Source: Nonomuraea basaltis
GTDB taxonomy: Bacteria; Actinomycetota; Actinomycetes; Streptosporangiales; Streptosporangiaceae
Direction: 5' to 3'
Assembly: GCF_005893125.1 (NCBI RefSeq)
Contig: NZ_VCJS01000089.1
Span: 1-49,318, forward strand
Length of the DNA: 49,318 bases
A model generated the notes under the pieces. It saw only the letters and a program-made list of their open reading frames with translations, made no database searches and was not told the DNA's origin. The position numbers and the translations under genes are program-made. The stretch's first letter is position 1, and the number at the start of each line of letters is the position of its first letter. Positions 33,215-41,636 of this stretch are shown one piece after another.

Positions 33215-36200
33215 ACCTGGCCCCCGTTGTCGTTGACCGGGCAGCTCGACCTGGCCACGCACGTACGGCAGCCGTCGTTGACCTTGGCCTGGAAGAACGG
33301 GCCCGACATGCCGGTCGCCACCGTGTCGACCAGGTCGCCGGCCCAGCCGGGGTTCTGGTCGTCCGACAGCGCGCCCTGCGCCTGCTCCAGGGCGTCGTTC
33401 TTGCCCCCCGCCTTGCCGAGCTGGACCAGCGCGGCGCCGCCCGGCTCGGTCATGCCGTGCCGGGCGAACGCGCCCAGCAGCGCGGCGAGCTGGTAGACCC
33501 CGAGCTGCGGATGGCGGTCGAGGTCGCCCGCCTTGGGCTTGGAGCCGCCGGTCTTGAGGTCGATGATCACGGCGCGATTGCCGGAGTCGCGCTCGACCCG
33601 GTCCACGCGGCCCTTGATCTGCACACCCTCCGTGACCGTCGCGGTGAACGACTCCTCCAGCGCCACCAGCTCGCGCGGGTTCTCCTTGTGCCAGCGCAGG
33701 AACTTGCCGATCATCTGCTCGGCGACCTGGCGCTGCTTGCGGTTGTACCAGGCGCCGCCGAAGTCGAGCTCGTGCCAGATCCGGTCGAGGCGCTCGCCCA
33801 GGAGGTCCTCGCTGGGCAGGTCGGTGGCGGCCAGCACGGCGAGGGCATGGATGACGTTGCCCAGGCCCTGCGCGGTGCTGGTGCCCGCCGCTCCGACGGC
33901 GGTCTCCAGGAGCCAGCGCAGGCCGCACTTGGTGAAGCTCTCGACCGCCGACGGCGAGATGCTGACGACGCCGTCGGGCCAGCTCAGGGGGCGGTCGTCG
34001 GTGATGGGCGTGAGGGCGTACCAGTCGTTGGGGTGGGCGCCCTGGACGCCGGCGGCGGCGAGGCGGGCGAGCTGCTGTGCAGCCTGTTGCCGGATTTTTG
34101 CTGATTTAGTGGGATCGGTCACTGCGCTGCGGAGGTCCGCCACCAGCGCGGACATGTTCAGCCAGCGGGCCCGGTCGTCCACGGTGGCGGTCTCCACCGC
34201 GCCCGGCATCAGCTCCGACAGGAACCTGGACGGGCGCTCGTCGGTGTCCTCGCCGCCCACGGCCGTCACCACGAGCCGGCGCCTGGCCCTGGTGGCGGCC
34301 ACGTAGAACAGCCTGCGCTCCTCGGCCAGCAGCTTGGAGGCCAGCGACGCGGCGTTCGGCTTGGCGCCTTCGACCACCTCGACCAGGTCCTCGATGCCCA
34401 GCATCGACCCGCGCAGCCGCAGGTCCGGCCAGACCCCCTCCTGTACGCCCGCGACCACCACGACGTCCCATTCGAGGCCCTTGGAGCGGTGGGCCGTCAG
34501 CACGCGCACGGCGTCGCCGTCGGGGGCGCGGTCGGCCAGCGTGTCGCCGGGGATCTCCTGGGCGGCCAGGTCGTCGATGAACACCTCGGGGCCCGCCTTC
34601 GGCATCCGGTCCACGAATTTGGCGGCCTGGTCGAACAGGGCCACGACGGCGTCCAGATCGCGGTCGGCCTGCGCCCCCCTGGGGCCGCCTCCAAGGCTCA
34701 GCTCGGTCCAGCGCCGGGCCAGGCCGCTGGCGTCCCACACGGCCCACAGGAGGTCCTCGGCGGTGCCCTCGTCGCGTACGGACTCCCTGGCGACCGCGAG
34801 CAGCTTGGCGACGCGCTCGGCGGGGAGGGCGACGTGGGGCTCGATCCGGGTGAGCTCGCGCGCGTCCCGCACGGCCCCGACGAGCAGCTCACCGGACGAG
34901 CGTGCGTCGCCGCCCTCCGACGCCTCGTTTTCGGCGATCTTGAGGGCGCGGCGGAGGCGGCGTACGCCGATCATGTCCGTGCCGCCGAGCGGGCCCGTCA
35001 GCAGCTCCTCGGCCACCCCCTCGTCGAGCTGTGCGGCGTCCATCGCGATCTTGAGCATGGTGAGCAGCGGGCGCACGCCCGGCTCCTGGGCGATCGGCAC
35101 CTCGTCGCCCGCGATCATCGTCGGCACCCCGGCGTTGACCAGCGCGCGGCGCAGCAGCGGCACCTGCCGCTTGGCCGAGCGGACCAGCACCGCCATGCGG
35201 TGCCACGGCACGCCGTCGATCAGGTGGGCCCGCCGCAGCGTGTCGGCCACGATCGCGGCCTCCTGGCTGGTGCTGTCGGCCAGGAGCACGCGTACGTCGC
35301 CGTCCGGGGTGTCCGGCAGCGGGACCAGGTCCCGGTGATCGTGCCGGTGGTCGAATCCGGGGGCCACGGGGAGCCTGGCGGCGACCCGGCGGGAGGCCTC
35401 CAGCAGGCCGGCCCCGCTCCTGCGGCACACGTGCAGGGCCAGCAGCGGCGCGTCGCGGCCGTCGAGGGTCCGGAACCGCTGGGGGAACTTCATGATTCCC
35501 TGTACGTCCGCCCCCCTGAACCCGTAGATCGACTGGTCGGGGTCGCCCACCGCCACCAGGTCGCGCCCGTCGCCCGCGAGCTGGGCGAGCAGGGCCTCCT
35601 GGGCCGGGTCGGTGTCCTGGTACTCGTCCACGAACACCACGTCGTGCGCCGCCCGCTCCCGCTCGCGCACGTCCGGCCTGGCCAGCAGCGCGGAGGCGGC
35701 CCCGATCAGCTCCGCGTAGTCGTAGGTCTCCTCCGGGTCGAGGTCGAACCTGTCCTGGTAGCGCTCGGCGAACCGGCCGGCCGCCACCCAGTCGCTCCGC
35801 CCGTGCCGCCTGCCCAGCTCGACCAGCCGCTCGGCGTCGAGCCCGCGCTCGTTGGCCCGCGACAGGAAGTCCCGCAGCTCCTCGGCGAACCCGCGCGTCT
35901 TGAGCGGCTCGCGCAGCGACACCGGCCAGTCGAGTGCGCCGTTCTCCAGCTCGCCGTGCAGCAGCCGCCGGATCTCCAGGAGCTGCTCGGGGCCGGTGAG
36001 CAGGCGCGGCGGGGCCTTGCCGTCGAGGATCGACTCGCGGCGCAGCAGGGCGTACGCGTAGGAGTGGAAGGTCAGGGCGAGCGGGGTGCGGGTGGTGCGG
36101 CGCAGGCGGCCGGTGACGCGCTGGCGCAGCTCCTCGGCGGCCTTGCGGCTGAAGGTCAGGATGAGCACGCGCTCAGGGTCCACGCCGCGGCGCTCGATCC

Positions 36201-36372
36201 TGTCCACCACGCTCTCCACGATCGTGGTGGTCTTGCCGGTGCCCGGACCTGCGAGGACGAGGAGGGGTCCGCTCTGGTGTTCGACCACGGCACGCTGGTG
36301 CTCATCGAGCACAGGGGGCACAACAGGGACGCCGTTGCCACGCCGTACCAACCGCCAGGTCTGACCACTCAC
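33208..36372 (-). CDS. adnA: AdnA-like helicase-nuclease subunit
   Basis: The protein has 1054 aa, matching the mycobacterial AdnA length I recall. The helicase part has Walker A AGPGTGKTTTIVESVVDR (about residues 45-62), FVDEYQDTDPAQEAL, VGDPDQSIYGFRGADVQG and LTAHRSKGLEWDVVVVAG. The C-terminus holds the nuclease core GRVDRVERDSGNRAVIIDLKTGG. Cysteines in FTKCGLRWLL and CRTCVARSSC look like an Fe-S nuclease cluster of the AddB/AdnA type. GTG 36372 (MSGQTWRLV) is chosen over longer upstream frames. The stop overlaps the adnB start. It stands divergent from the methyltransferase remnant. Confidence 0.93.
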   Translation of the reverse strand: MSGQTWRLVRRGNGVPVVPPVLDEHQRAVVEHQSGPLLVLAGPGTGKTTTIVESVVDRIERRGVDPERVLILTFSRKAAEELRQRVTGRLRRTTRTPLALTFHSYAYALLRRESILDGKAPPRLLTGPEQLLEIRRLLHGELENGALDWPVSLREPLKTRGFAEELRDFLSRANERGLDAERLVELGRRHGRSDWVAAGRFAERYQDRFDLDPEETYDYAELIGAASALLARPDVRERERAAHDVVFVDEYQDTDPAQEALLAQLAGDGRDLVAVGDPDQSIYGFRGADVQGIMKFPQRFRTLDGRDAPLLALHVCRRSGAGLLEASRRVAARLPVAPGFDHRHDHRDLVPLPDTPDGDVRVLLADSTSQEAAIVADTLRRAHLIDGVPWHRMAVLVRSAKRQVPLLRRALVNAGVPTMIAGDEVPIAQEPGVRPLLTMLKIAMDAAQLDEGVAEELLTGPLGGTDMIGVRRLRRALKIAENEASEGGDARSSGELLVGAVRDARELTRIEPHVALPAERVAKLLAVARESVRDEGTAEDLLWAVWDASGLARRWTELSLGGGPRGAQADRDLDAVVALFDQAAKFVDRMPKAGPEVFIDDLAAQEIPGDTLADRAPDGDAVRVLTAHRSKGLEWDVVVVAGVQEGVWPDLRLRGSMLGIEDLVEVVEGAKPNAASLASKLLAEERRLFYVAATRARRRLVVTAVGGEDTDERPSRFLSELMPGAVETATVDDRARWLNMSALVADLRSAVTDPTKSAKIRQQAAQQLARLAAAGVQGAHPNDWYALTPITDDRPLSWPDGVVSISPSAVESFTKCGLRWLLETAVGAAGTSTAQGLGNVIHALAVLAATDLPSEDLLGERLDRIWHELDFGGAWYNRKQRQVAEQMIGKFLRWHKENPRELVALEESFTATVTEGVQIKGRVDRVERDSGNRAVIIDLKTGGSKPKAGDLDRHPQLGVYQLAALLGAFARHGMTEPGGAALVQLGKAGGKNDALEQAQGALSDDQNPGWAGDLVDTVATGMSGPFFQAKVNDGCRTCVARSSCPVNDNGGQVC

Positions 36373-36506
36373 AGCACTAGATTCCACCAGACCACAGGGG
36401 TAGATCGTGCCGACTTGCCCGGTCTCCCCACGCGATCCGCCTACCGTACTGGGGCAAATCCCTGGTTTTCCGGCGACACGCCGCGCGCCCACTTCCAGAC
36501 AAAGCG

Positions 36507-36542
36507 CGATATATCTTGACTTCGCATGAACGCGACATATCG
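36507..36542. promoter_or_regulatory. Palindromic operator overlapping a promoter, PadR-like
   Basis: CGATATATC (36507-36515) and GACATATCG (36534-36542) form an inverted repeat with one mismatch around an 18-nt spacer. TTGACT (36516-36521) and TATCGT (36538-36543) could be the -35 and -10 of the promoter it covers. It lies 35 nt before the start of the broken methyltransferase gene. ATATATC-type half sites are associated with PadR-like regulators, but no such gene is in the window. Confidence 0.5.
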
Positions 36543-36577
36543 TGTTGGTGGGGGCCACTGAACGGAAGGGAATGGCC

Positions 36578-37106
36578 ATGACCAAGACCAACAAGGGATA
36601 CAAGGGCATCGGCATGGAGGGCCCGATCGCCCGCTGGTACGCCGCCAACACCGGCAAGGGTTGCTGATGGGGTTAGCCAACCGTAGTTATCATGTGGCAT
36701 AGTGTCACTGCACGCCCGGCGCCCAGGCGACGTCGGGCACCCTCCTCGGTCAGGCCGTGCGTGTCTGGCCGGTCAGCGTCCGGAGGGACGTGTTCAACGG
36801 GCCGGTGGCCTCGCTGCCGGTACCAGGGCACGAAGACGATTGGTGGATGCCGGGCACCTCGTTGTGTCCTGATCCTGTGCAACGCTCAGGATCGCTAAGC
36901 CAATCAGAGACGCTGTGGAAACGGACGTGGCGCGGATGGGCCTCGGCGCGCTCTCCCGGGCGTTCACCAGATTCGCGCTGCGGTCGTTCCTGCCGCGGCG
37001 GGCGTACACGAAGAGCGAGTTCGAGGCGTTCATCGCGCAGACCGAGTTCCGTACGTACGAGATCCAGCAGTCGCCACTGGCCCTGGACGTCGACCTCCGG
37101 AAGTGA
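36578..37106 (+). pseudogene. Class I SAM-dependent methyltransferase with the middle removed
   Basis: Two ends of one family remain. The 5' end (36578-36667) encodes MTKTNKGYKGIGMEG... PIARWYAANTGKGC and a stop, which is the usual N-terminus of a small actinobacterial and firmicute methyltransferase group. The 3' end, in another frame (from about 36915), encodes DVARMGLGALSRAFTRFALR, RRAYTKSEFEAFIAQTEF and a final ALDVDLRK, the usual C-terminus of the same group. The central ~150 residues with the GxGxG SAM site are gone, replaced by about 250 nt with no recognisable coding content. A 7-bp hairpin lies at 36871-36893. The promoter and operator upstream look intact. A functional 29-aa peptide is possible but less likely. 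Confidence 0.7.
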
Positions 37107-37187
37107 CCGTTGAGATTCCATGCATACGGAGCGTTTGACCTTGTAACGTAGGGTCAACATTTACGCCCTGTGCGGGGGGTCGATCGC

Positions 37188-37814
37188 ATGCGCTGGCAGG
37201 TCCACTCGGAGAAGACGCTGTACGCCGACCCGTGGGTGGACGTCCGGGTGGCCGATGTGGAGCTGCCCGACGGGCGCCATCTCGATCACCGGCTCATCCG
37301 CACCGCACCCACGGCGGGGGCCGTCGTCACCGACGACCAGGACCGGGTCCTGCTGATCTGGCGGCACCGCTTCATCACCGACAGCTGGGGCTGGGAGATC
37401 CCCCTCGGCCAGATCGATGAAGGCGAGATGCCACAGGACGCCGCCGCCCGGAGGGTGGAGGCGGAGACGGGCTGGCGCCCCGGCCTCCTGCGCCCCCTGC
37501 TCGCCGTCCAGCCGGCCAACGGGATCTCCGACAACCTGCATCACGTGTACCGGGGTGAGTCGGCCACGTACATCGGGCCACCTTCGGACCCGAGGGAGGC
37601 GGACCGGGTGGAATGGGTGCCCGTGTCCCGGATCCGAAGGTTGATCGACAACGGTGAGATCGTGTGCGGGACCAGTCTGTCGTCCCTGCTGTACTTGCTG
37701 ATCGACTGCCTGCCGCCCGGGGGCGCAACCGCGGGACCCGCCCTCGGCTTCGAGACCACTTTCGACCCCACCCGCCCGATCCTTCTGCGCGACTTTCCCG
37801 GGCTCCAAATCTGA
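37188..37814 (+). CDS. NUDIX hydrolase
   Basis: The protein has 208 aa, starting at ATG 37188 with GGGGGG 8 nt upstream; an earlier in-frame GTG is at 37170. The domain begins DVRVADVELPDGRHLDHRLI and reads GAVVTDDQDRVLLIWRHRF, as in ADP-ribose-pyrophosphatase-like NUDIX proteins. The box at about residues 84-106 (EIPLGQIDEGEMPQDAAARRVEAETGW) keeps the fold, but the REUxEExGU core reads RRVEAETGW, with two of the metal-binding acids changed. Many actinobacterial members of this subgroup look the same, so reduced or altered activity is possible. It converges with the glycerophosphotransferase gene. Confidence 0.85.
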   Translation: MRWQVHSEKTLYADPWVDVRVADVELPDGRHLDHRLIRTAPTAGAVVTDDQDRVLLIWRHRFITDSWGWEIPLGQIDEGEMPQDAAARRVEAETGWRPGLLRPLLAVQPANGISDNLHHVYRGESATYIGPPSDPREADRVEWVPVSRIRRLIDNGEIVCGTSLSSLLYLLIDCLPPGGATAGPALGFETTFDPTRPILLRDFPGLQI

Positions 37815-37904
37815 CCACCGCACGCGCCTTACCCCGTAGTCGGTCAAGAGGACGCTTCGTCACGGCGAGCAACCCGTGAGCCTTCACGACCGGCCATGAC
37901 AGCC

Positions 37905-37933
37905 GGTCACCGACGTCGGCGCGTGCGGTGACC
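37905..37933. terminator. Weak hairpin between convergent genes
   Basis: GGTCACCG (37905-37912) pairs with CGGTGACC (37926-37933) across a 13-nt loop, between the convergent NUDIX and glycerophosphotransferase genes. There is no T-tract, so this is only a candidate terminator. Confidence 0.3.
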
Positions 37934-37974
37934 TTGGGCCACCGTAGAAAAGGAAGATCTTGGGTTTTCGAGAC

Positions 37975-40827
37975 TTACGAGAAGAGGTGATCGACCACCC
38001 GAGCAGTGGATTTGCCATCGTCGCGGGGAGCGAAGGTGGCGCGGAAGGCGTCGTAGCGGTCGGCGTGGGCGGCGGCCACCGTGTCGATCGAGCGGAGGGC
38101 GTCGATCACGTCTGCCGAGGTCGACAGGACGGGCCCCGGCGCCTGCTCGGCCAGGTCGATGTACAGCCCCCGCTTCGACGAGTATTTCGCCAGGTCGTAG
38201 CCGTAGATCACGATGGGCCGGCCGGTGCAGGCGAAGTCGAACATGACCGACGAGTAGTCCGTCACCAGGACATCGGCCACCAACAGGAGGTCCGCCATGT
38301 CGGGGTAGGTGGTGACGTCGCGGGCGATGTCGGGAACGGCTGGGATGGCCTGCATGGGATGCGCGCGGACCAGAATCTCGTGGTCGGCGCCCAGAGCCTC
38401 CCGCGCCTTGGCCAGGTCCAGTTTGACCATGGCGTTCTTGCGGTCGTAGTCGCGCCACGTCGGCGCGTACAGGACCACCCGCTTGCCCTCCACCAGCCCG
38501 AGCCGCTCGCGCACCGCGGCCGCCAGCTCGTCGCGGTCCGGTGAGTTGAGCACGTCGTTGCGGGGCAGGCCGCTCTCGAGGATCTCGCCCTTGTAGCCGA
38601 ACGCCTTGCGCAGCACCGGAGTGGCCCAAGGGGACTGCGACAGGAGCAGGTCCCAGCCGCGCACCTCCGCCGCCTGGCGGTGCCAGATCGGCGGCCTGGG
38701 GTCGCGGTTCATGTGGGGCTGATCGTTGCCGATGCGCTTGGCCGGGGTGCCGTGCCAGGTCTGCACGACCACCTGGTCCTCGCGGGCGCGGAACCAGACG
38801 GGCAGGAACGCGTTGGTCACGATGTGGCGGGACCTGGCCAGGGCGGCGTGGTGCTCGCGGCTGCCGGCGCGGACGACGGTCGCGCCGCCCGGCGGCACGA
38901 ACGCGCCGTCCTTGACGATCCAGATGTGCTCGCGGTCGTCGCCCCGCCCCAGCCGCTCCTCGTAGATGGCGCGGACGCTGTCGGCGTAGAGCCGCCCGTC
39001 GTTGACGACGTAGACGGTCGCGTCCGTCAGCGGCTCCGTGCGCTGCGCCGGGTAGAAGACGCGGCGCAGGACGTGGGTGCCCGCGACACCGCGCTCGTCC
39101 GCCGGGCGGTCCTCCTCGACGGTCACGACGGGGACGTCGAAGCGCGTCGAGATCATGCGGAACGTGTGGCCGTCGAACGTACGCGGTTCCTCGTCGAGCC
39201 CCGGCAGGGCGGCGTGGTCCATGCGCAGCGGGACGATCTCGCCGGACGGGTGGCGGAGCGACATGTTCCAGGTGCCCGACGACAGCGGCACCGCCTCGCC
39301 GAAGCGGTCCATGGAGGCGGGCTCGACGCGTACGGAGAAGTCCTCGCCGGAGCGCTCCATCGGAAGCAGGTAGGAAAGCCCGGAGCGGTGCCGCAGCGTG
39401 AGCGAGCGGGGGCCGGGGGCGTCCGGGTAGTGGCCGCGCAGCAGGAGGGAGGAGCCCTCCCAGACCGCCGAGGTGATCACCGGGCGGATGCGGTGCGCGG
39501 AGACCACGACGCGGTCGCGGCGGTCGCCGAGCACGGTGATCTCGCGGTCGCCCACGGCCGTGCGGGTCTCCACGAGGTCGGCGAGCATGACCGACGCCGC
39601 CGGGTCGCCCTTGGGCTCGACCCAGAGCCGCCGGCCGTCCTTCTCCTGCAGCAGGGTGGGCACGGCCAGGCCGACCAGCACCTGCGTGCCGTCGCCCGAG
39701 GGCGTGAAGTCGGCGGCGATGCGGTGACCGCCCAGCCTGGCGTGGCCCTTGGTCACGGTGCGGCCGGGCAGGAAGATCTTGAGCTCGAGGCGCTCGCCGT
39801 CGAGGGACACCCCCGTCAGCTCGGCCCGGTTGGGCTGGAGCACGACCTGCAGCGCGCGGTCGGACGTCCAGACCGGCCTGACCCACAAGCCGGGCTTGAG
39901 CTTGAGCCCGGTCGGCCGCTCGGGACGGCCGAGCGAGGAGCCGCGCAGCAGACCGGTGGCCCGCGCGCCCCGGCTCCAGAACACGATCTCGGCCCGCCAC
40001 GTCGTGGTGTCGGGCACCGACGGCCGGTGCCGCATCCGGCGGCGCACGGCGGAGACCATCCAGCGTACGGAGCCGCGCCAGCGCAGCGACCACGGGCTCA
40101 GCTCCGCGCTGAAGCCGGACCAGTCGTAGTTGCAGCCGGGCTCGCGCGCGCCGTGTGTGGCCTCGGGCGCGAGCACGCGGCGCGTGCGCATGCGGATCGG
40201 CGGCAGCCAGCGCGGCCCGCGTAGCACCACGGTCGCCCAGTTGAACCTGCGGCTGCGGACAGACAGGCCCGCGAGGTAGGCGAAGCCGGTGACGCGCAGC
40301 CTGCCGTTGACCCAGGTGATGTCGTCGATGTGGGTCACCGGCACCATGTCGGCGCGCCGCAGCCGGTAGAGGTCGGGCGGCAGCTCGTCGCGGAAGGGCA
40401 GGTCGGCGTACCAGCGCAGGCCCTTGCGGATGCGCTTGGACGGCTCGGCCGCCGCGGTCACGACTTTGGTGAGCGTGTCGCCGTCGACGAGCTCCTCGTC
40501 CGGGCGGTGCTCGATCAGGTGGCAGATGACGCGGCGGGCGACCGGCAGGTCGCGCTTGACTCCCGGGTCCACGCCCGCGAGGTATGGGCGGACGAGCGCG
40601 AGCATCTCGCGCCGTCGCGCGGCGCCGCGCTTGACCGCGAGGTCGATGCGGCCCCCGAGGGCACCGCTGAGCACCTCGGTGTCGAACGCCGCGTCGCGTC
40701 CGCCGGGGCCGACCGTTCTCATGACCGCTTCGAGAGGCTCGCCACGATCGCAGAGATCCTGGACAGCCTTCAGGCGGTCAGCGCGCGAATCGCCGCCCTG
40801 GCTTCGGGCTGTGACGCCGGTGGCCAT
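37975..40827 (-). CDS. CDP-glycerol glycerophosphotransferase family protein (TagB/TagF-like)
   Basis: The protein has about 950 aa. The last ~350 residues are the Glyphos_transf domain: VVQTWHGTPAKRIGND, GYKGEILESGLPRNDVL, VVLYAPTWRDYDRKNAM, DHEILVRAHPM and LLLVADVLVTDYSSVMFDFA, all diagnostic. It would move glycerol phosphate (or ribitol phosphate) from the CDP donor onto a wall polymer on the cytoplasmic face. The first ~600 residues form a long region rich in beta-strands and basic residues, with no recognised family, which in related proteins carries extra polymer-binding modules. ATG 40827 was chosen; ATG 40872 is an alternative. No other teichoic acid genes are near. Confidence 0.88.
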   Translation of the reverse strand: MATGVTARSQGGDSRADRLKAVQDLCDRGEPLEAVMRTVGPGGRDAAFDTEVLSGALGGRIDLAVKRGAARRREMLALVRPYLAGVDPGVKRDLPVARRVICHLIEHRPDEELVDGDTLTKVVTAAAEPSKRIRKGLRWYADLPFRDELPPDLYRLRRADMVPVTHIDDITWVNGRLRVTGFAYLAGLSVRSRRFNWATVVLRGPRWLPPIRMRTRRVLAPEATHGAREPGCNYDWSGFSAELSPWSLRWRGSVRWMVSAVRRRMRHRPSVPDTTTWRAEIVFWSRGARATGLLRGSSLGRPERPTGLKLKPGLWVRPVWTSDRALQVVLQPNRAELTGVSLDGERLELKIFLPGRTVTKGHARLGGHRIAADFTPSGDGTQVLVGLAVPTLLQEKDGRRLWVEPKGDPAASVMLADLVETRTAVGDREITVLGDRRDRVVVSAHRIRPVITSAVWEGSSLLLRGHYPDAPGPRSLTLRHRSGLSYLLPMERSGEDFSVRVEPASMDRFGEAVPLSSGTWNMSLRHPSGEIVPLRMDHAALPGLDEEPRTFDGHTFRMISTRFDVPVVTVEEDRPADERGVAGTHVLRRVFYPAQRTEPLTDATVYVVNDGRLYADSVRAIYEERLGRGDDREHIWIVKDGAFVPPGGATVVRAGSREHHAALARSRHIVTNAFLPVWFRAREDQVVVQTWHGTPAKRIGNDQPHMNRDPRPPIWHRQAAEVRGWDLLLSQSPWATPVLRKAFGYKGEILESGLPRNDVLNSPDRDELAAAVRERLGLVEGKRVVLYAPTWRDYDRKNAMVKLDLAKAREALGADHEILVRAHPMQAIPAVPDIARDVTTYPDMADLLLVADVLVTDYSSVMFDFACTGRPIVIYGYDLAKYSSKRGLYIDLAEQAPGPVLSTSADVIDALRSIDTVAAAHADRYDAFRATFAPRDDGKSTARVVDHLFS

Positions 40828-40931
40828 AGGGGAGGCACCGCCTTTCGGGCCGCCATCAAGTGTTCTGCCCATGGTAATGGGAGTCACATGGCACAGAATC
40901 GCCGGTTCGGCGAAACCGCAGTTCAAGAGGG

Positions 40932-41267
40932 TTACTGAAAATCCGCTGAAGGCTCCTCACGTTCCGCGGAGCGTCCGTCCCAGCGGGCCAGGCGCATATC
41001 CGCGCGCTGGCCACGCAGGGGGGTGCCCTCCTCGCGCCAGTGCGCCAGGCAGCGTTGCAGGTGGTCAGGGGCGGCGCCGCCGCCGTCGGCGTGGACGACG
41101 CGCCACCAGGGCACGCCGCCGCCCCACGTGGACATCACCTTGCCGACCTGGCGCGGGCCGCCCTCGCCCAGGTATTCGGCGATGTCCCCGTAGGTCATCA
41201 CCTTGCCGGGCGGGATGCGCTCGACGAGGTCGAGCACCCGCTCGGCGAAGGGGTTCAGGGGCTCCAT
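40932..41267 (-). CDS. Alkyltransferase-like protein (MGMT fold without the reactive Cys)
   Basis: The protein has 111 aa. It contains VERIPPGKVMTYGDIAEYLG, the helix-turn-helix of the Ada/MGMT fold, and GGPRQVGKVMS. The active-site motif PCHRV is replaced by VPWWRVVHADGG, so it cannot accept the methyl group in the ordinary way. Such ATL proteins bind O6-alkylguanine and hand it to nucleotide excision repair. The C-terminus after residue 75 is a basic, helical tail. The gene start overlaps the end of the preceding gene by 13 nt. The mycobacterial neighbour Rv3204 is the same family. Confidence 0.9.
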   Translation of the reverse strand: MEPLNPFAERVLDLVERIPPGKVMTYGDIAEYLGEGGPRQVGKVMSTWGGGVPWWRVVHADGGGAAPDHLQRCLAHWREEGTPLRGQRADMRLARWDGRSAEREEPSADFQ

Positions 41268-41614
41268 GCCGCCGGGCCGGCGTCGATGATCTCGTCGAAC
41301 TTGCCGATCTCGACCACGCTGCCACCCGCCTCGACCTCGATGACGCCGTCGCGCACCGCGTACACCTCACCGTCCTCGCCCACGAGCCGGCCGCCGAGAG
41401 CGGCGCTCAGCCGCAGGAGCTGTGCCACCTGCCAGTCGGAGCCCGGCTCGCCCACCAGATGGCCCGCCCAGCGCGCCACCGCGTGCGTGCCGCCTGCGTG
41501 GCGGGCCACGATCTCGTCAGATCCGCGCAGCCCGAAACCGGCCGGCGCTATGGCCTTCGCGAGCTCCGCGAAGGCGAGTGGCGACTCGCGCACCACCCGC
41601 AGCTCGTATCCCAT
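41255..41614 (-). CDS. Conserved small protein, 119 aa (Rv3205c-like position)
   Basis: No domain is recognised. It has alternating beta-strands and acidic stretches (GYELRVVRESPLAFAEL, EIVARHAGGTHAVARW, ALGGRLVGEDGEVYAV, GSVVEIGKFDEIID) and neither a signal peptide nor a membrane segment. By position between the alkyltransferase-like gene and moeZ it corresponds to Rv3205c, which I recall as a conserved hypothetical, though the sequence match was not checked. ATG 41614 lies 22 nt after the end of the first mycosin-like gene and overlaps the alkyltransferase-like gene by 13 nt. The ribosome site is weak. Confidence 0.7.
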   Translation of the reverse strand: MGYELRVVRESPLAFAELAKAIAPAGFGLRGSDEIVARHAGGTHAVARWAGHLVGEPGSDWQVAQLLRLSAALGGRLVGEDGEVYAVRDGVIEVEAGGSVVEIGKFDEIIDAGPAAWSP

Positions 41615-41636
41615 GACGGGGGACCATAGCGGATCT

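Noticed and set aside
29870..33496. A 1208-codon open frame on the plus strand opposite adnB
   Set aside because: It is the antisense shadow of a high-GC gene: very rich in Arg, Gly, Val, Leu and Gln, with no recognised domain, and the opposite strand encodes a full helicase-nuclease.
36673..36882. Short frames in the gap of the methyltransferase remnant
   Set aside because: They show no family resemblance or ribosome site. No transposase or insertion-sequence ends could be recognised to explain the deletion.
38680..40224. A 514-codon frame opposite the glycerophosphotransferase gene
   Set aside because: Low-complexity antisense shadow without start signal.
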